From positions 1 to 48,745 of the forward strand of contig JASBVS010000030.1 in the NCBI GenBank assembly GCA_029960955.1: a stretch of DNA of 48,745 bases. Direction: 5' to 3'. Position numbers and translations under genes: made by a program. The stretch comes from Bacillota bacterium. Lineage in GTDB: Bacteria > Bacillota > Sulfobacillia > JAIMAT01. The notes beneath the pieces are model-generated. The model did no database searches and was not told the origin of the DNA. It worked only from the letters and a program-made list of their open reading frames with translations. Shown here in pieces: positions 37,103-45,107 of the stretch; position 1 is the stretch's first letter, and every line of letters begins with the position of its first letter.

Positions 37103-38920
37103 GTGCGCGACCAGGACGTCAGCCTGGTGATCGGCGGCGACGCCGGCCAGGGCGTGGAGTCGAGCGGTGCCGGCTTCTCCAGCGCCCTGGCCCGGGCCGG
37201 CTACCACATCTTCAGCATCGCCGACTACCGCTCGCGGATCCGGGGCGGCCACAACTTCTACCAGATCCGCGCGGCCACCCGGCCGGTCGCCTCGCACCTG
37301 GATCCGCCCGCGCTCCTCCTGGCCCTGACCGCCGAGTCGGTGGAGCTCCACCTGGAGAGCCTCGCGCCGGACGCGGCCGTCCTCTACGACAGCTCCTTCC
37401 GGCTCGACGCGGGCGCCGTCGAGCGGAGCGGGCGGCTGGCGGTGCCGGTGCCGATGAACGAGATCGCCATGCGCCACGGCAGCAAGGTGATGATGAACAC
37501 CGCCGCCCTGGCGGCGGCGGCCAGCCTGCTCCGCTTCCCCCTCCAGCGGATGGAGGCGGTCATCCGGCAGAACTTCGCGCGCAAGGGCGAGCGGGTGGTG
37601 GAGGGCAACCTGGCCGTGGCGCGCGAGACCTACGAGCAGGTGCGGCGCTCGCCGGCGGCCGCCCGCTTCCGCTACCGCCTGCCCGGCCTGCCGGGGCAGC
37701 CCGAGCGGATGCTCCTGCACGGCAACCACGCCTTCTGCCTGGGCGCGGTGGCGGCCGGCTGCCGCTTCGTCGCCGCCTACCCCATGACCCCGGCCACCAC
37801 CATCCTGGAGTGGATGACGGCGCACGCCGAGCCGCTGGGCATCGTCACCAAGCACGCCGAGGACGAGCTGGCGGCGATCTGCATGGCGATCGGGGCGGGC
37901 TTCGCCGGCGCCCGCGCCCTCTGCTCCACCTCGGGCGGAGGCTTCTCGCTGATGACGGAGGCGCTGGGGCTGGCCGGCATGACCGAGACGCCGGTGGTGG
38001 TCGTCGACGTCCAGCGCGGCGGACCCTCCACCGGTCTGCCGACGCGGACCGAGCAGGCCGACCTGCTCTTCGTCCTGCACGCCTCCCAGGGGGACTTCCC
38101 GCGCTTCGTCCTGGCGCCGGGGGACCACGTGGAGGCCTTCGAGACGGCGATGCGCGCCTTCAACCTGGCCGAGAAGTACCAGACGCCGGTGGTCGTGCTC
38201 AGCGACCAGTTCCTCGCCTCCAGCCTGCGCACGCTCGACTTCGGCCGCCTGCGCCGCGACGCCGTGCCCGTCGAGCGGGGGAAGACGCGCCGCCCGGGCG
38301 AGCCGCCGCTGCCCGGCGAGCGCGGCCCGGGCGGCGGGCAGGAGGACGGGCCGGCCGCCGGGCGGGACGGCTACCTCCGCTTCGCCTTCACGCCCGACGG
38401 CATCTCGCCCCGCGTCCTTCCGGGCGACCCCGAGGCCGTCTACGGCGCGCCCAGCGACGAGCACGACGAGGCCGGCCACATCACCGAGGAGATCGACAAC
38501 CGCAAGCGCATGATGGAGAAGCGGATGCGGAAGCTGGAGACGGCGCTGGCCGCCGGCGAGATGCGCGGGCCGCGCCGCGTGGGGCCCGCGGAGGCCGAGG
38601 TGACGCTCCTCGCCTGGGGCTCGATGCTGGGACCGGCCAGCGAGGCGCTCGTCCTCCTCGAGCGCGAGGGGGTGCGCGCCAACCTGCTCCACTGGTGCGA
38701 CCTCTGGCCCTTCGCCGGCGAGGCGGCGGAGCGCGAGCTGCGCAGGGTGCGCCGCGGGGTGGTCGTGGAGCAGAACTACTCGGGTCAGTTCCGGCGCTTC
38801 CTGAGGATGACGACGGGATACGAGGCGGAGGGGCTGGTGCGGAGGTACGACGGGCGGCCGCTGGAACCCGGGGAGATCGCCCGCGGCGTCCTGAAGGAGG
38901 TCGGCGCCGGTGTCCGTTGA
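37103..38920 (+). CDS. 2-oxoacid:ferredoxin oxidoreductase, alpha subunit (gamma-alpha fusion)
   Basis: Splits a 2-oxoacid plus CoA to acyl-CoA, CO2 and reduced ferredoxin. The N-terminal part (LVIGGDAGQGVESSGAGFSS to about residue 190) is the gamma domain; the alpha part begins near HGNHAFCLGAVAAGCRF with the signature YPMTPATTILEW. KorA-type enzymes for 2-oxoglutarate have this layout; other 2-oxoacids are possible. GTG 37103 gives MRDQDVSLVIGGDAG. However, the only strong ribosome site, GGAAGGAGGG (37062-37071), points to ACG 37079 in the same frame, and ATG 37072 starts only an eight-codon reading frame. The length is at least 605 residues. Confidence 0.9.
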   Translation: MRDQDVSLVIGGDAGQGVESSGAGFSSALARAGYHIFSIADYRSRIRGGHNFYQIRAATRPVASHLDPPALLLALTAESVELHLESLAPDAAVLYDSSFRLDAGAVERSGRLAVPVPMNEIAMRHGSKVMMNTAALAAAASLLRFPLQRMEAVIRQNFARKGERVVEGNLAVARETYEQVRRSPAAARFRYRLPGLPGQPERMLLHGNHAFCLGAVAAGCRFVAAYPMTPATTILEWMTAHAEPLGIVTKHAEDELAAICMAIGAGFAGARALCSTSGGGFSLMTEALGLAGMTETPVVVVDVQRGGPSTGLPTRTEQADLLFVLHASQGDFPRFVLAPGDHVEAFETAMRAFNLAEKYQTPVVVLSDQFLASSLRTLDFGRLRRDAVPVERGKTRRPGEPPLPGERGPGGGQEDGPAAGRDGYLRFAFTPDGISPRVLPGDPEAVYGAPSDEHDEAGHITEEIDNRKRMMEKRMRKLETALAAGEMRGPRRVGPAEAEVTLLAWGSMLGPASEALVLLEREGVRANLLHWCDLWPFAGEAAERELRRVRRGVVVEQNYSGQFRRFLRMTTGYEAEGLVRRYDGRPLEPGEIARGVLKEVGAGVR

Positions 38921-39854
38921 CCAGCGGGCCGGCGCAGGGCGGGGCGACGGCCGGCTGCCGGACGGGCGCCACGGCCCGGGCCGCGGGCTGACCGCGCGCG
39001 ACTACATGACGGAGCAGCGGCCCACCTGGTGCCCCGGCTGCGGGGACTTCGGCATCCTCGCCGCCCTGCGCGAGGCGCTCCTCCAGGAAGGGATCGCGCC
39101 CCACGAGGCGGTGGTCGTCTCCGGCATCGGCTGCGGCTCCAAGCTGCCCGACTACATGCGCGTCAACGGCTTCATGACGCTCCACGGGCGGCCGCTTCCC
39201 GTCGCCACCGGCTTCCGCCTGGCCAACCCGGCCATGCGGGTGATCGTGGTGGACGGAGACGGCGACGCCTACGGGATCGGAGGCAACCACTGGCTCCACA
39301 CCTGCCGGCGCAACCCGGGGCTGGTCCACCTGGTGGAGAACAACCAGATCTACGCCCTGACCAAGGGCCAGTACTCGCCGACGACGGAGCAGGGGACGCG
39401 CACGACGACCTCGCCCGAGGGCTCCATCGAGCGTCCCGTCAACCCGATCCGGACCGCGCTGGCGGCGGGGGCCACCTTCGTCGCCCGCGGCTTCGCCGGC
39501 GAGCCGAAGGAGCTGGCGCGGCTGATCCGCGAGGCGCTCCACCACCGCGGCTACGCGCTGCTCGACATCCTCCAGCCCTGCATCACCTACAACAAGGTGA
39601 ACACCTACGACTGGTACGCCGAGCGGATCGTCCGCCTGGAGTCGGAGGGCCACGACCCCTCCGACTTCGACGCCGCCTGGGCGCGCGCCGGCGAGTTCGG
39701 CGAGCGCATCCCGGTCGGCGTCTTCTACCGCACGGAGGAGGTGCCCGCCTACGAGGAGCGGGTGCCCGGCCTGAAGCGGGGACCGGTGGTGGAGCGGCCG
39801 CTGGACGACCTGGACGAGGCCGCCTTCGAGGCGCTGGAGCGCGAGCTGGTCTGA
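38910..39854 (+). CDS. 2-oxoacid:ferredoxin oxidoreductase, beta subunit
   Basis: Thiamine-diphosphate-binding partner of the alpha subunit, 314 residues. TWCPGCGDFGIL gives two of the cluster cysteines; GIGCGSKLPDYM and VDGDGDAYGIGGNHWLH (the GDG motif with magnesium site) and LVENNQIYALTKGQYSPTT are typical of KorB. GTG 38910 overlaps the alpha gene by 11 bases, with AAGGAGGTC seven bases upstream. No separate ferredoxin-like subunit gene follows. Confidence 0.93.
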   Translation: MSVDQRAGAGRGDGRLPDGRHGPGRGLTARDYMTEQRPTWCPGCGDFGILAALREALLQEGIAPHEAVVVSGIGCGSKLPDYMRVNGFMTLHGRPLPVATGFRLANPAMRVIVVDGDGDAYGIGGNHWLHTCRRNPGLVHLVENNQIYALTKGQYSPTTEQGTRTTTSPEGSIERPVNPIRTALAAGATFVARGFAGEPKELARLIREALHHRGYALLDILQPCITYNKVNTYDWYAERIVRLESEGHDPSDFDAAWARAGEFGERIPVGVFYRTEEVPAYEERVPGLKRGPVVERPLDDLDEAAFEALERELV

Positions 39855-39918
39855 CCGCCCCGGGCGGAACCGCCGGGCCTGCGCCGGCGGCCGGGGTCGG
39901 GGAAGGGAGGTGGGGGAG

Positions 39919-40377
39919 ATGACGGATGCGGCCGGGGGGATCGACCGCGCGGAGCTCTACCGGCACGTGCGCCGGGCGGCGGCGCTGGGCAGCGACCAGG
40001 AAGCGGCCTCCGTCGTCCGCGCGGTGCTCCGCTCGCTGGGACAGGTGCTTCCCCGGGAGAGCCGCGCGCTGCTGGAGGGCCGCCTGCCGGGCGAGCTCTC
40101 CGCCGAGATGGAGCGCTTCGCCCCGCCCGAGCCGGACCCGCTGCTCGACCGGGAGCTCTTCCTGGGGCGGCTGACCAACGGGCTCCAGACCGAGGGGCTC
40201 TACGACCAGACGCTGGGCGGTCTCGACCTGGTCTCAAGCCACGTCGACGAGGACGCCATCCGGCAGATCCGCGCCGTCTTCGGCGCCCTCCAGGCGGGGC
40301 TGCCGCCGGAGACGCGCGGGCGCCTGGCCGCCGAGCTGCCGCCGGAGGTGGCCGACTGGTGGCGGGACCCCGCCTGA
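39919..40377 (+). CDS. DUF2267-like protein
   Basis: Soluble, mostly helical protein of 152 residues. Two similar halves are visible: LYRHVRRAAALGSDQEAASV, then VLRSLGQVLPRESRALLEGR and LPGELSAEM, and later VSSHVDEDAIRQIRAVFGAL followed by GLPPETRGRLAAELPPEV. This tandem pattern resembles DUF2267 (function unknown). ATG 39919 follows GGGAGGTG; GTG 39910 overlaps that site. The stop lies in the loop of a hairpin. Confidence 0.7.
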   Translation: MTDAAGGIDRAELYRHVRRAAALGSDQEAASVVRAVLRSLGQVLPRESRALLEGRLPGELSAEMERFAPPEPDPLLDRELFLGRLTNGLQTEGLYDQTLGGLDLVSSHVDEDAIRQIRAVFGALQAGLPPETRGRLAAELPPEVADWWRDPA

Positions 40378-40389
40378 AGGCGGGGTCCC
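40364..40389. terminator. Hairpin between converging DUF2267 and sat genes
   Basis: GGGACCCCGCC (40364-40374) and GGCGGGGTCCC (40379-40389) form 11 perfect pairs with loop TGAA. The stop codon of the DUF2267 gene is in the loop, and the sat stop lies five bases beyond. There is no T run on either side; the position between converging genes suggests a two-way terminator. Confidence 0.65.
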
Positions 40390-40393
40390 CCGT

Positions 40394-41587
40394 TCACGGC
40401 TCCCCGCCGCCGGCGTGGGCCGCCTCGAGGACGGCGGCCACCTCCGGGCGGGTGAACTCGCCGGGCAGCCGCTCGCCCCGGCGGAGCTTCTCGCGCACCT
40501 GGGTCCCGCTCAGGCTGAGGCGCTCCTCCGGGCCGTGGGGGCAGGTCTTGGCGGTGGCCATGCCTGCGCAGGCCCGGCAGTAGAAGGCGGCCTCGAAGCG
40601 GAGGATCTCGATGCCCAGCTCGCCCGGCGCGAAGCGGTCGAAGAGGCGCTGGGCGTCGTAGGGGCCGTAGAAACCGCCCACGCCCGCGTGGTCGCGGCCG
40701 ACGATCAGGTGCGTGGCGCCGTAGTTGCGGCGCGCGACGGCGTGCATCAGCGCCTCCCGCGGCCCCGCGTAACGCATGGCGGCGGGGTAGAGGGCGAGGA
40801 CGGCCCGCCCGGGCGCGAAGCGGCGGCGGAGGACGGCCTCGTAGGCGAGGAGGCGCGTCTCGGGCGGCACCTCGCCGGGCCGGGTCTCGCCGACCAGCGG
40901 GTGGACGAGAAGGCCGTCCGCGATCTCCAGCGCGCACTTGAGCAGGTACTCGTGGGCGCGGTGGATGGGGTTGCGGGTCTGGAAGGCCACCACGCGGCGC
41001 CAGCCCAGCTTCCTGAAGAGGGCGCGCGTCTGCGCCGGCCGCAGGCGGTAGCGGGCCCAGCGGGGGCCGAGCCGGTCGGGCGGGTCGTCGAGCAGCCGGA
41101 TGGGGCCGCCCACGGCCCACTCGCCCTCCGCCTCCAGCCGGGCGACGCCCGGGTGGGCCGGATCGCTGGTGCCGAAGACCTGCTCGGCCTCGCGCCGCTT
41201 CGGGGCGCGGAAGAGGCCGCGCACCTCGAGGACGGCGACCGCCCGCCCCGCCGCCTCCAGGCGGAGGCGCTCGCCCGGGCGCGGCCGCTCGGCGGCGGGC
41301 CAGCCCTCGGGCAGGCGGAGGAGGACGGGCAGCCCCCAGGGAAGGCCGCTGGCCAGGCGCATGCGCTCCAGCACCGAGAGGTAGTCCTCCTCCTCCATGA
41401 AGCCCTCCAGGGGGCTGTAGCCCCCGTCGGCGATCAGCTCCAGCTCGCCCCAGAGGCGGGGGGGCAGCTCCAGCGCCCGCAGCGAGCGCGCCTCCGCCGC
41501 GGCCTCGGCGCTGCGGGCGGGCGGCAGGCGGCGGTCGACCAGCCGGCCGCCGTAGGGAGGAAGGGGCGCCGGCCACGGCTCAGACAT
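40394..41587 (-). CDS. sat: Sulfate adenylyltransferase (ATP sulfurylase)
   Basis: Activates sulfate with ATP to adenosine phosphosulfate (APS); 397 residues, single-chain Sat type. FQTRNPIHRAHEYLLKCAL holds the HxxH ATP site, and VGRDHAGVGGFYGPYDAQ is the second signature. YCRACAGMATAKTCPHG is a zinc-type site of the kind known in thermophile enzymes. There is no APS-kinase domain. ATG 41587 overlaps the cysH end by eight bases, so translation is probably coupled. Confidence 0.95.
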   Translation of the reverse strand: MSEPWPAPLPPYGGRLVDRRLPPARSAEAAAEARSLRALELPPRLWGELELIADGGYSPLEGFMEEEDYLSVLERMRLASGLPWGLPVLLRLPEGWPAAERPRPGERLRLEAAGRAVAVLEVRGLFRAPKRREAEQVFGTSDPAHPGVARLEAEGEWAVGGPIRLLDDPPDRLGPRWARYRLRPAQTRALFRKLGWRRVVAFQTRNPIHRAHEYLLKCALEIADGLLVHPLVGETRPGEVPPETRLLAYEAVLRRRFAPGRAVLALYPAAMRYAGPREALMHAVARRNYGATHLIVGRDHAGVGGFYGPYDAQRLFDRFAPGELGIEILRFEAAFYCRACAGMATAKTCPHGPEERLSLSGTQVREKLRRGERLPGEFTRPEVAAVLEAAHAGGGEP

Positions 41588-42281
41588 GGAGACCGCACTC
41601 CGTCTTGGCCAGGCCCCGCCAGCGGCCGGCGCGCGGCTCCTCGCCCTCCGCCACCGGCGTGGTGCAGGGCTGGCAGCCGATGCTGGGGTAGCCGCGGTCG
41701 TGCAGCTCGTGGCAGGGGAGGCCGTGCTCGCGGATGTACCGCCAGACCTCCCCTCGGCTCCAGCGGGCGAGGGGGTTCACCTTGACCAGGCCGTGGCGGC
41801 GGTCCCACTCGACCACGCGGATGCCCCGGCGCGTCGGCGCCTGTTCGCGGCGGAGGCCGGTCACCCAGGCCGAGAGCTGGCGGAGCGCCCGCTCCAGGGG
41901 CTCCACCTTGCGCAGCGCGCAGCAGAGGTCCGGATCGCGCCGCCAGAGCGCCGGCCCGTAGGCCTCGGCCTGCTGCCGGACGGTGATGGCGGGCTGCATG
42001 ACCTCGAGCGCGAGGTTCGGGTAGCTGGCGAGGACGCGGTCGCGGAGCGCGTAGGTCTCCGGGAAGTGGAGGCCGGTGTCCAGGAAGAAGGCGCGCGGCC
42101 GCTCCTGGATCCGCGCCAGCATGTCCAGGAGGACCATGTCCTCCGCGCCGAAGCTGGTGGCCAGGGCGATGGCGGGCGCGTAGCGGCCGACCGCCCAGCG
42201 CAGGATCTCCTCGGGCGGCGCCGTCTCCAGCTCGGCCGCCACCCGCTCCAGCTCCTCCAGGAGAGACGGGCTCTCGATCAC
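41580..42281 (-). CDS. cysH: Iron-sulfur APS reductase (CysH family)
   Basis: Reduces APS to sulfite with thioredoxin; 233 residues. ATSFGAEDMVLLDML opens the nucleotide fold. DLCCALRK and GCQPCTTP supply the CC...CxxC pattern for a [4Fe-4S] cluster, the mark of APS rather than PAPS enzymes. ECGLH at the C-terminus holds the catalytic cysteine. GTG 42281 lies five bases after GGGGGAGG, but that site is inside a strong hairpin. It is followed by sat in one operon. Confidence 0.94.
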   Translation of the reverse strand: MIESPSLLEELERVAAELETAPPEEILRWAVGRYAPAIALATSFGAEDMVLLDMLARIQERPRAFFLDTGLHFPETYALRDRVLASYPNLALEVMQPAITVRQQAEAYGPALWRRDPDLCCALRKVEPLERALRQLSAWVTGLRREQAPTRRGIRVVEWDRRHGLVKVNPLARWSRGEVWRYIREHGLPCHELHDRGYPSIGCQPCTTPVAEGEEPRAGRWRGLAKTECGLHV

Positions 42282-42286
42282 GGCGA

Positions 42287-42343
42287 CCTCCCCCTTCGTG
42301 GGCCATGTGAAATGGGAACCGCCCCATGGTACGAAGGGGGAGG
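42287..42343 (-). promoter_or_regulatory. cysH leader hairpin that buries the ribosome site
   Basis: On the minus strand CCTCCCCCTTCGT (42343-42331) pairs perfectly over 13 bases with ACGAAGGGGGAGG (42299-42287), and the latter contains the whole cysH Shine-Dalgarno sequence; GTG follows five bases later. The 31-base loop can itself fold (ATGGG with CCCAT, or CCATG with CATGG). This is the expected form of a translation switch: riboswitch, thermosensor or protein site. No SAM-box or T-box landmarks were found. Confidence 0.75.
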
Positions 42344-42373
42344 CGCGCCGCGAGCCTGGCCGGGGAGAACGGG

Positions 42374-42397
42374 GGCACCACAGGCACCGGAGGCACC
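42374..42397. repeat. Three GGCACC repeats with 9-base period
   Basis: GGCACC occurs at 42374, 42383 and 42392, exactly nine bases apart, upstream of the cysH leader hairpin. Read on the cysH strand it is GGTGCC three times. It could be a regulator site or chance in GC-rich DNA. Confidence 0.5.
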
Positions 42398-42455
42398 AGG
42401 GGCGTGTCTACGGTACCCTGGCGGACGCAAGGACCCGGAAATGCCGGAAATGACA

Positions 42456-42481
42456 GCATGATGGCGGTCGCGCCATCATGC
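42456..42481. terminator. Perfect 11-bp inverted repeat after the carboxylase operon
   Basis: GCATGATGGCG (42456-42466) and CGCCATCATGC (42471-42481) with loop GTCG lie between the end of the carboxylase alpha gene (42562) and cysH. No T run follows on the minus strand. A terminator or a regulator operator are both possible. Nothing else gene-like is seen in the 280-base gap 42282-42561. Confidence 0.55.
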
Positions 42482-42561
42482 CATCCATTCAGGTACCTCT
42501 GCCGGAGAGCCGTAGCGCGCACACCCGCCGACGATCCCAGCCTGCGCGCAAAGACAAGAGA

Positions 42562-44649
42562 TCAGGGCGCCAGGCGGAGGAGCGGCTCGCCCCGCTGGAC
42601 GACCTCGCCCGGTGCGCGGAGCAGCGCCTCCACGCGCCCCGCCTGGGGCGCGGTCACCAGGTGCTCCATCTTCATGGCCTCGAGGACGAGGAGCGGCTGG
42701 TTCCGCTCGACTCGCTCGCCGGCGCGGACGCGGAAGGCGACCAGCGTGCCGGGGAGCGGCGCGGTGACCACGGCGAGCGGGGTCCGGCCGTCCTCGGCCG
42801 GGGCGTCCGGGGGGGACGAAGGGGCGGCGACGGGCCGCCGCTCCAGGGGCGGCGCGGGGGGCGCGGGCCGCAGCTCCCAGGCCCCGGCGGCGGGCTCGTC
42901 GACCTGCCAGCCGCCCTCCGCCAGGGGGCGGACCAGGAGGCGGCTGCGCGACGCCCCGCCGCCCGCCTCCTCCAGGTGGAGCCGGTGCCCGCCGAGCGCC
43001 GCCTCCCGGGCGAGGAGGCGGTAGCGGGCGAGGACTTCCTCGCCCCGCGCCACCTCCGCCGCCAGGCGGCTTCCCTCGCCGCGCACGCGGACGGCCAGCG
43101 GTTCGGCCGGGCCGGCGGGCGAGGGCTGCCAACGGTAGAGGGCGCCCTCCCCGGCGCGCCAGGGTCCCAGCCGGACAAAGGGCGACGAGGCGTCGCGCTC
43201 CAGCTGCTCGGCCAGCGCCGCGGCGGCCGCCGCCGCGGGCGGGGCCGGCGCCGGCTCCAGCAGCGGCCGCTCCTCCAGGAAGCGCGTCGACAGCTCGCCG
43301 GCTGCGAAGGCCGGGTCGGCGGCGATGCGCCGCAGCAGCGCCAGGTTGGTCGCCACGCCGCGCACCGTCGTCGCCGCCAGCGCCGCCTGGAGGCGCTCCC
43401 GCGCTTCCTCGCGGTCGGCGCCGCGCACGATCAGCTTGGCCAGGAGCGCGTCGTAGTAGGGGCTGATCACGTCGCCGGCCGCGAAGCCGGCCTCGAGGCG
43501 GAGGCCGGGCAGCTCGCCGGGCGCGGGGAGGCGGAGCGCCTCCAGCCGCCCGCTCGAGGGGAGGAAGCCTTCCTCCGGCGACTCGGCGTAGAGGCGCGCC
43601 TCGAAGGCGTGGCCGCGCAGCCGCACCTCCGCCTGGTCGAGGGGGAGCGGCTCGCCGGCGGCGAGGCGGAGCTGGAGCGCCACCAGGTCGAGCCCGGTCA
43701 CTTCCTCGGTGACAGGATGCTCCACCTGGATGCGCGTGTTCATCTCCAGGAAGTGGAATCGTCCCCGCTCGTCCAGCAGGAACTCGACCGTCCCCGCGCC
43801 GGCGTAGCCGACCGCCCGCGCCAGCGCCAGCGCCGCCTCGCCCAGCCGGCGGCGGAGCGGCTCGTCCACCGCCGGCGAGGGGCTCTCCTCGACGATCTTC
43901 TGGTGGCGGCGCTGGACGGAGCACTCGCGCTCGCCCAGGTGGACGCCCTGCCCGCGCCGGTCGAAGAGGAGCTGCACCTCCACGTGGCGCGGCCGCTCCA
44001 CGTACCGCTCCAGGAGGAGCCGGCCGTCGCCGAAGGCGGCCTCCGCCTCGCGCCGCGCCGACTCCAGCGCCGCGGGCAGCTCCTCCGGACGGCGGACGAC
44101 GCGCATGCCGCGCCCGCCGCCCCCCGCCGCCGCCTTGACCAGCAGCGGCCAGCCGATCCGCTCCGCCTCGGCCAGGAAGCGCTCGCGCGACTGCTCCTCG
44201 CCGTCGTACCCCTCCAGCACCGGCACGCCCAGCCGCCGCGCCAGCTGGCGCGCGCGGCTCTTGTCGCCCATGGCCCGCATGGCTTCGGGCGGCGGGCCGA
44301 CCCAGACCAGGCCCGCGCGCTCCACGGCCTCGGCGAAGCCGGCCTCTTCCGCGAGGAAGCCGTACCCGGGGTGGACGGCCTCCGCCCCCGCCTCCCGGGC
44401 CGCGGCCAGGATGCGCTCCGCGTCCAGGTAGCTCTCCCGCGCCGGCGCCGGCCCGAGCCGGACGGCCGCGTCGGCCTCGCGCACCCAGAGCGCGCCCGCG
44501 TCGGCGTCGGAGTAGACCGCCACCGCCTCCAGGCCCAGCCTGCGGCAGGCGCGCAGGATGCGGCGCGCGATCTCGCCGCGGTTGGCGACCAGCACGCGGC
44601 GGAAGGGGCGGGGCCGGGGCGCGCCGGGCAGACTTTGCGTCGCGCCCAT
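42562..44649 (-). CDS. Acyl-CoA carboxylase alpha subunit (biotin carboxylase-BCCP fusion)
   Basis: Protein of 695 residues with a biotin carboxylase part (FRRVLVANRGEIARRILRAC, VHPGYGFLAEEAGFA, VKAAAGGGGRGMRVVR, EMNTRIQVEHPVTEEVTGLD) and a C-terminal biotinyl domain. EAMKMEH places the biotin lysine at K660, 35 residues from the end. This layout fits methylcrotonyl- or geranyl-CoA carboxylase alpha subunits. ATG 44649 shares one base with the stop of the thioesterase gene (TGATG). It works with the beta subunit at 45108. Confidence 0.93.
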   Translation of the reverse strand: MGATQSLPGAPRPRPFRRVLVANRGEIARRILRACRRLGLEAVAVYSDADAGALWVREADAAVRLGPAPARESYLDAERILAAAREAGAEAVHPGYGFLAEEAGFAEAVERAGLVWVGPPPEAMRAMGDKSRARQLARRLGVPVLEGYDGEEQSRERFLAEAERIGWPLLVKAAAGGGGRGMRVVRRPEELPAALESARREAEAAFGDGRLLLERYVERPRHVEVQLLFDRRGQGVHLGERECSVQRRHQKIVEESPSPAVDEPLRRRLGEAALALARAVGYAGAGTVEFLLDERGRFHFLEMNTRIQVEHPVTEEVTGLDLVALQLRLAAGEPLPLDQAEVRLRGHAFEARLYAESPEEGFLPSSGRLEALRLPAPGELPGLRLEAGFAAGDVISPYYDALLAKLIVRGADREEARERLQAALAATTVRGVATNLALLRRIAADPAFAAGELSTRFLEERPLLEPAPAPPAAAAAAALAEQLERDASSPFVRLGPWRAGEGALYRWQPSPAGPAEPLAVRVRGEGSRLAAEVARGEEVLARYRLLAREAALGGHRLHLEEAGGGASRSRLLVRPLAEGGWQVDEPAAGAWELRPAPPAPPLERRPVAAPSSPPDAPAEDGRTPLAVVTAPLPGTLVAFRVRAGERVERNQPLLVLEAMKMEHLVTAPQAGRVEALLRAPGEVVQRGEPLLRLAP

Positions 44650-45083
44650 CAGGCGTTCCGGCCCGCCTTCCGCGCGGCCCGCTCCAGGAAGCGCGGCACG
44701 TCGACGATGAACCGCTCGTGGCGCGCCTCGCCCACCTTCTCGAAGCCGTCCTCGGCCTCCACCTGGAAGAGGAGCCTGCGTCCCTCCACCTCGACCAGCC
44801 GCGCCCGCGCCGTCACCGTCAGCCCGACCGGCGTCGGCGCCAGGTGGCGCAGCTCCACCCCCGTGCCGACGGTCGACTGCCCGGGCCCCAGGTGGGGCGC
44901 CGTGGCGTTGAAGGCGGCCTCCTCCATCAGCGCCAGCAGGAAGGGCGTGCCGAAGACCGGCAACGCCCCGCTGGCCGCGGCGGCGGCCGTCCGCTCCGCG
45001 GTGACGCGGACGCTCGCCACCCCCTCCAGGCCCGGCGCGATCCCCCGGGGACCGCCCGGCCTGCCCTCCCGCACCCCGGACAT
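44649..45083 (-). CDS. Hot-dog thioesterase, FlK-like
   Basis: Protein of 144 residues with a hot-dog fold pattern: FGTPFLLALMEEAAFNATAP, then STVGTGVELRHLAPTPVG and RLLFQVEAEDGFEKVGEARH. T46, E54 and H80 have the same spacing as the catalytic Thr42-Glu50-His76 of fluoroacetyl-CoA thioesterase FlK (from memory). The natural substrate is unknown; the location between carboxylase subunits suggests a short or branched acyl-CoA. ATG 45083 follows GGGAGGGATC. Confidence 0.82.
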   Translation of the reverse strand: MSGVREGRPGGPRGIAPGLEGVASVRVTAERTAAAAASGALPVFGTPFLLALMEEAAFNATAPHLGPGQSTVGTGVELRHLAPTPVGLTVTARARLVEVEGRRLLFQVEAEDGFEKVGEARHERFIVDVPRFLERAARKAGRNA

Positions 45084-45107
45084 CGGCGATCCCTCCCAGC
45101 TGCCAGG

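Noticed and set aside
42282-42440. SAM-box, T-box or a clear promoter upstream of cysH
   Set aside because: None of the conserved landmarks of SAM-box or T-box was found, and no -35/-10 pair with normal spacing was seen on the minus strand.
42515-42549. GCGCGCA/TGCGCGC stem after the carboxylase alpha gene as terminator
   Set aside because: Seven GC-rich pairs around a 21-base loop with no T run; expected by chance in such DNA.
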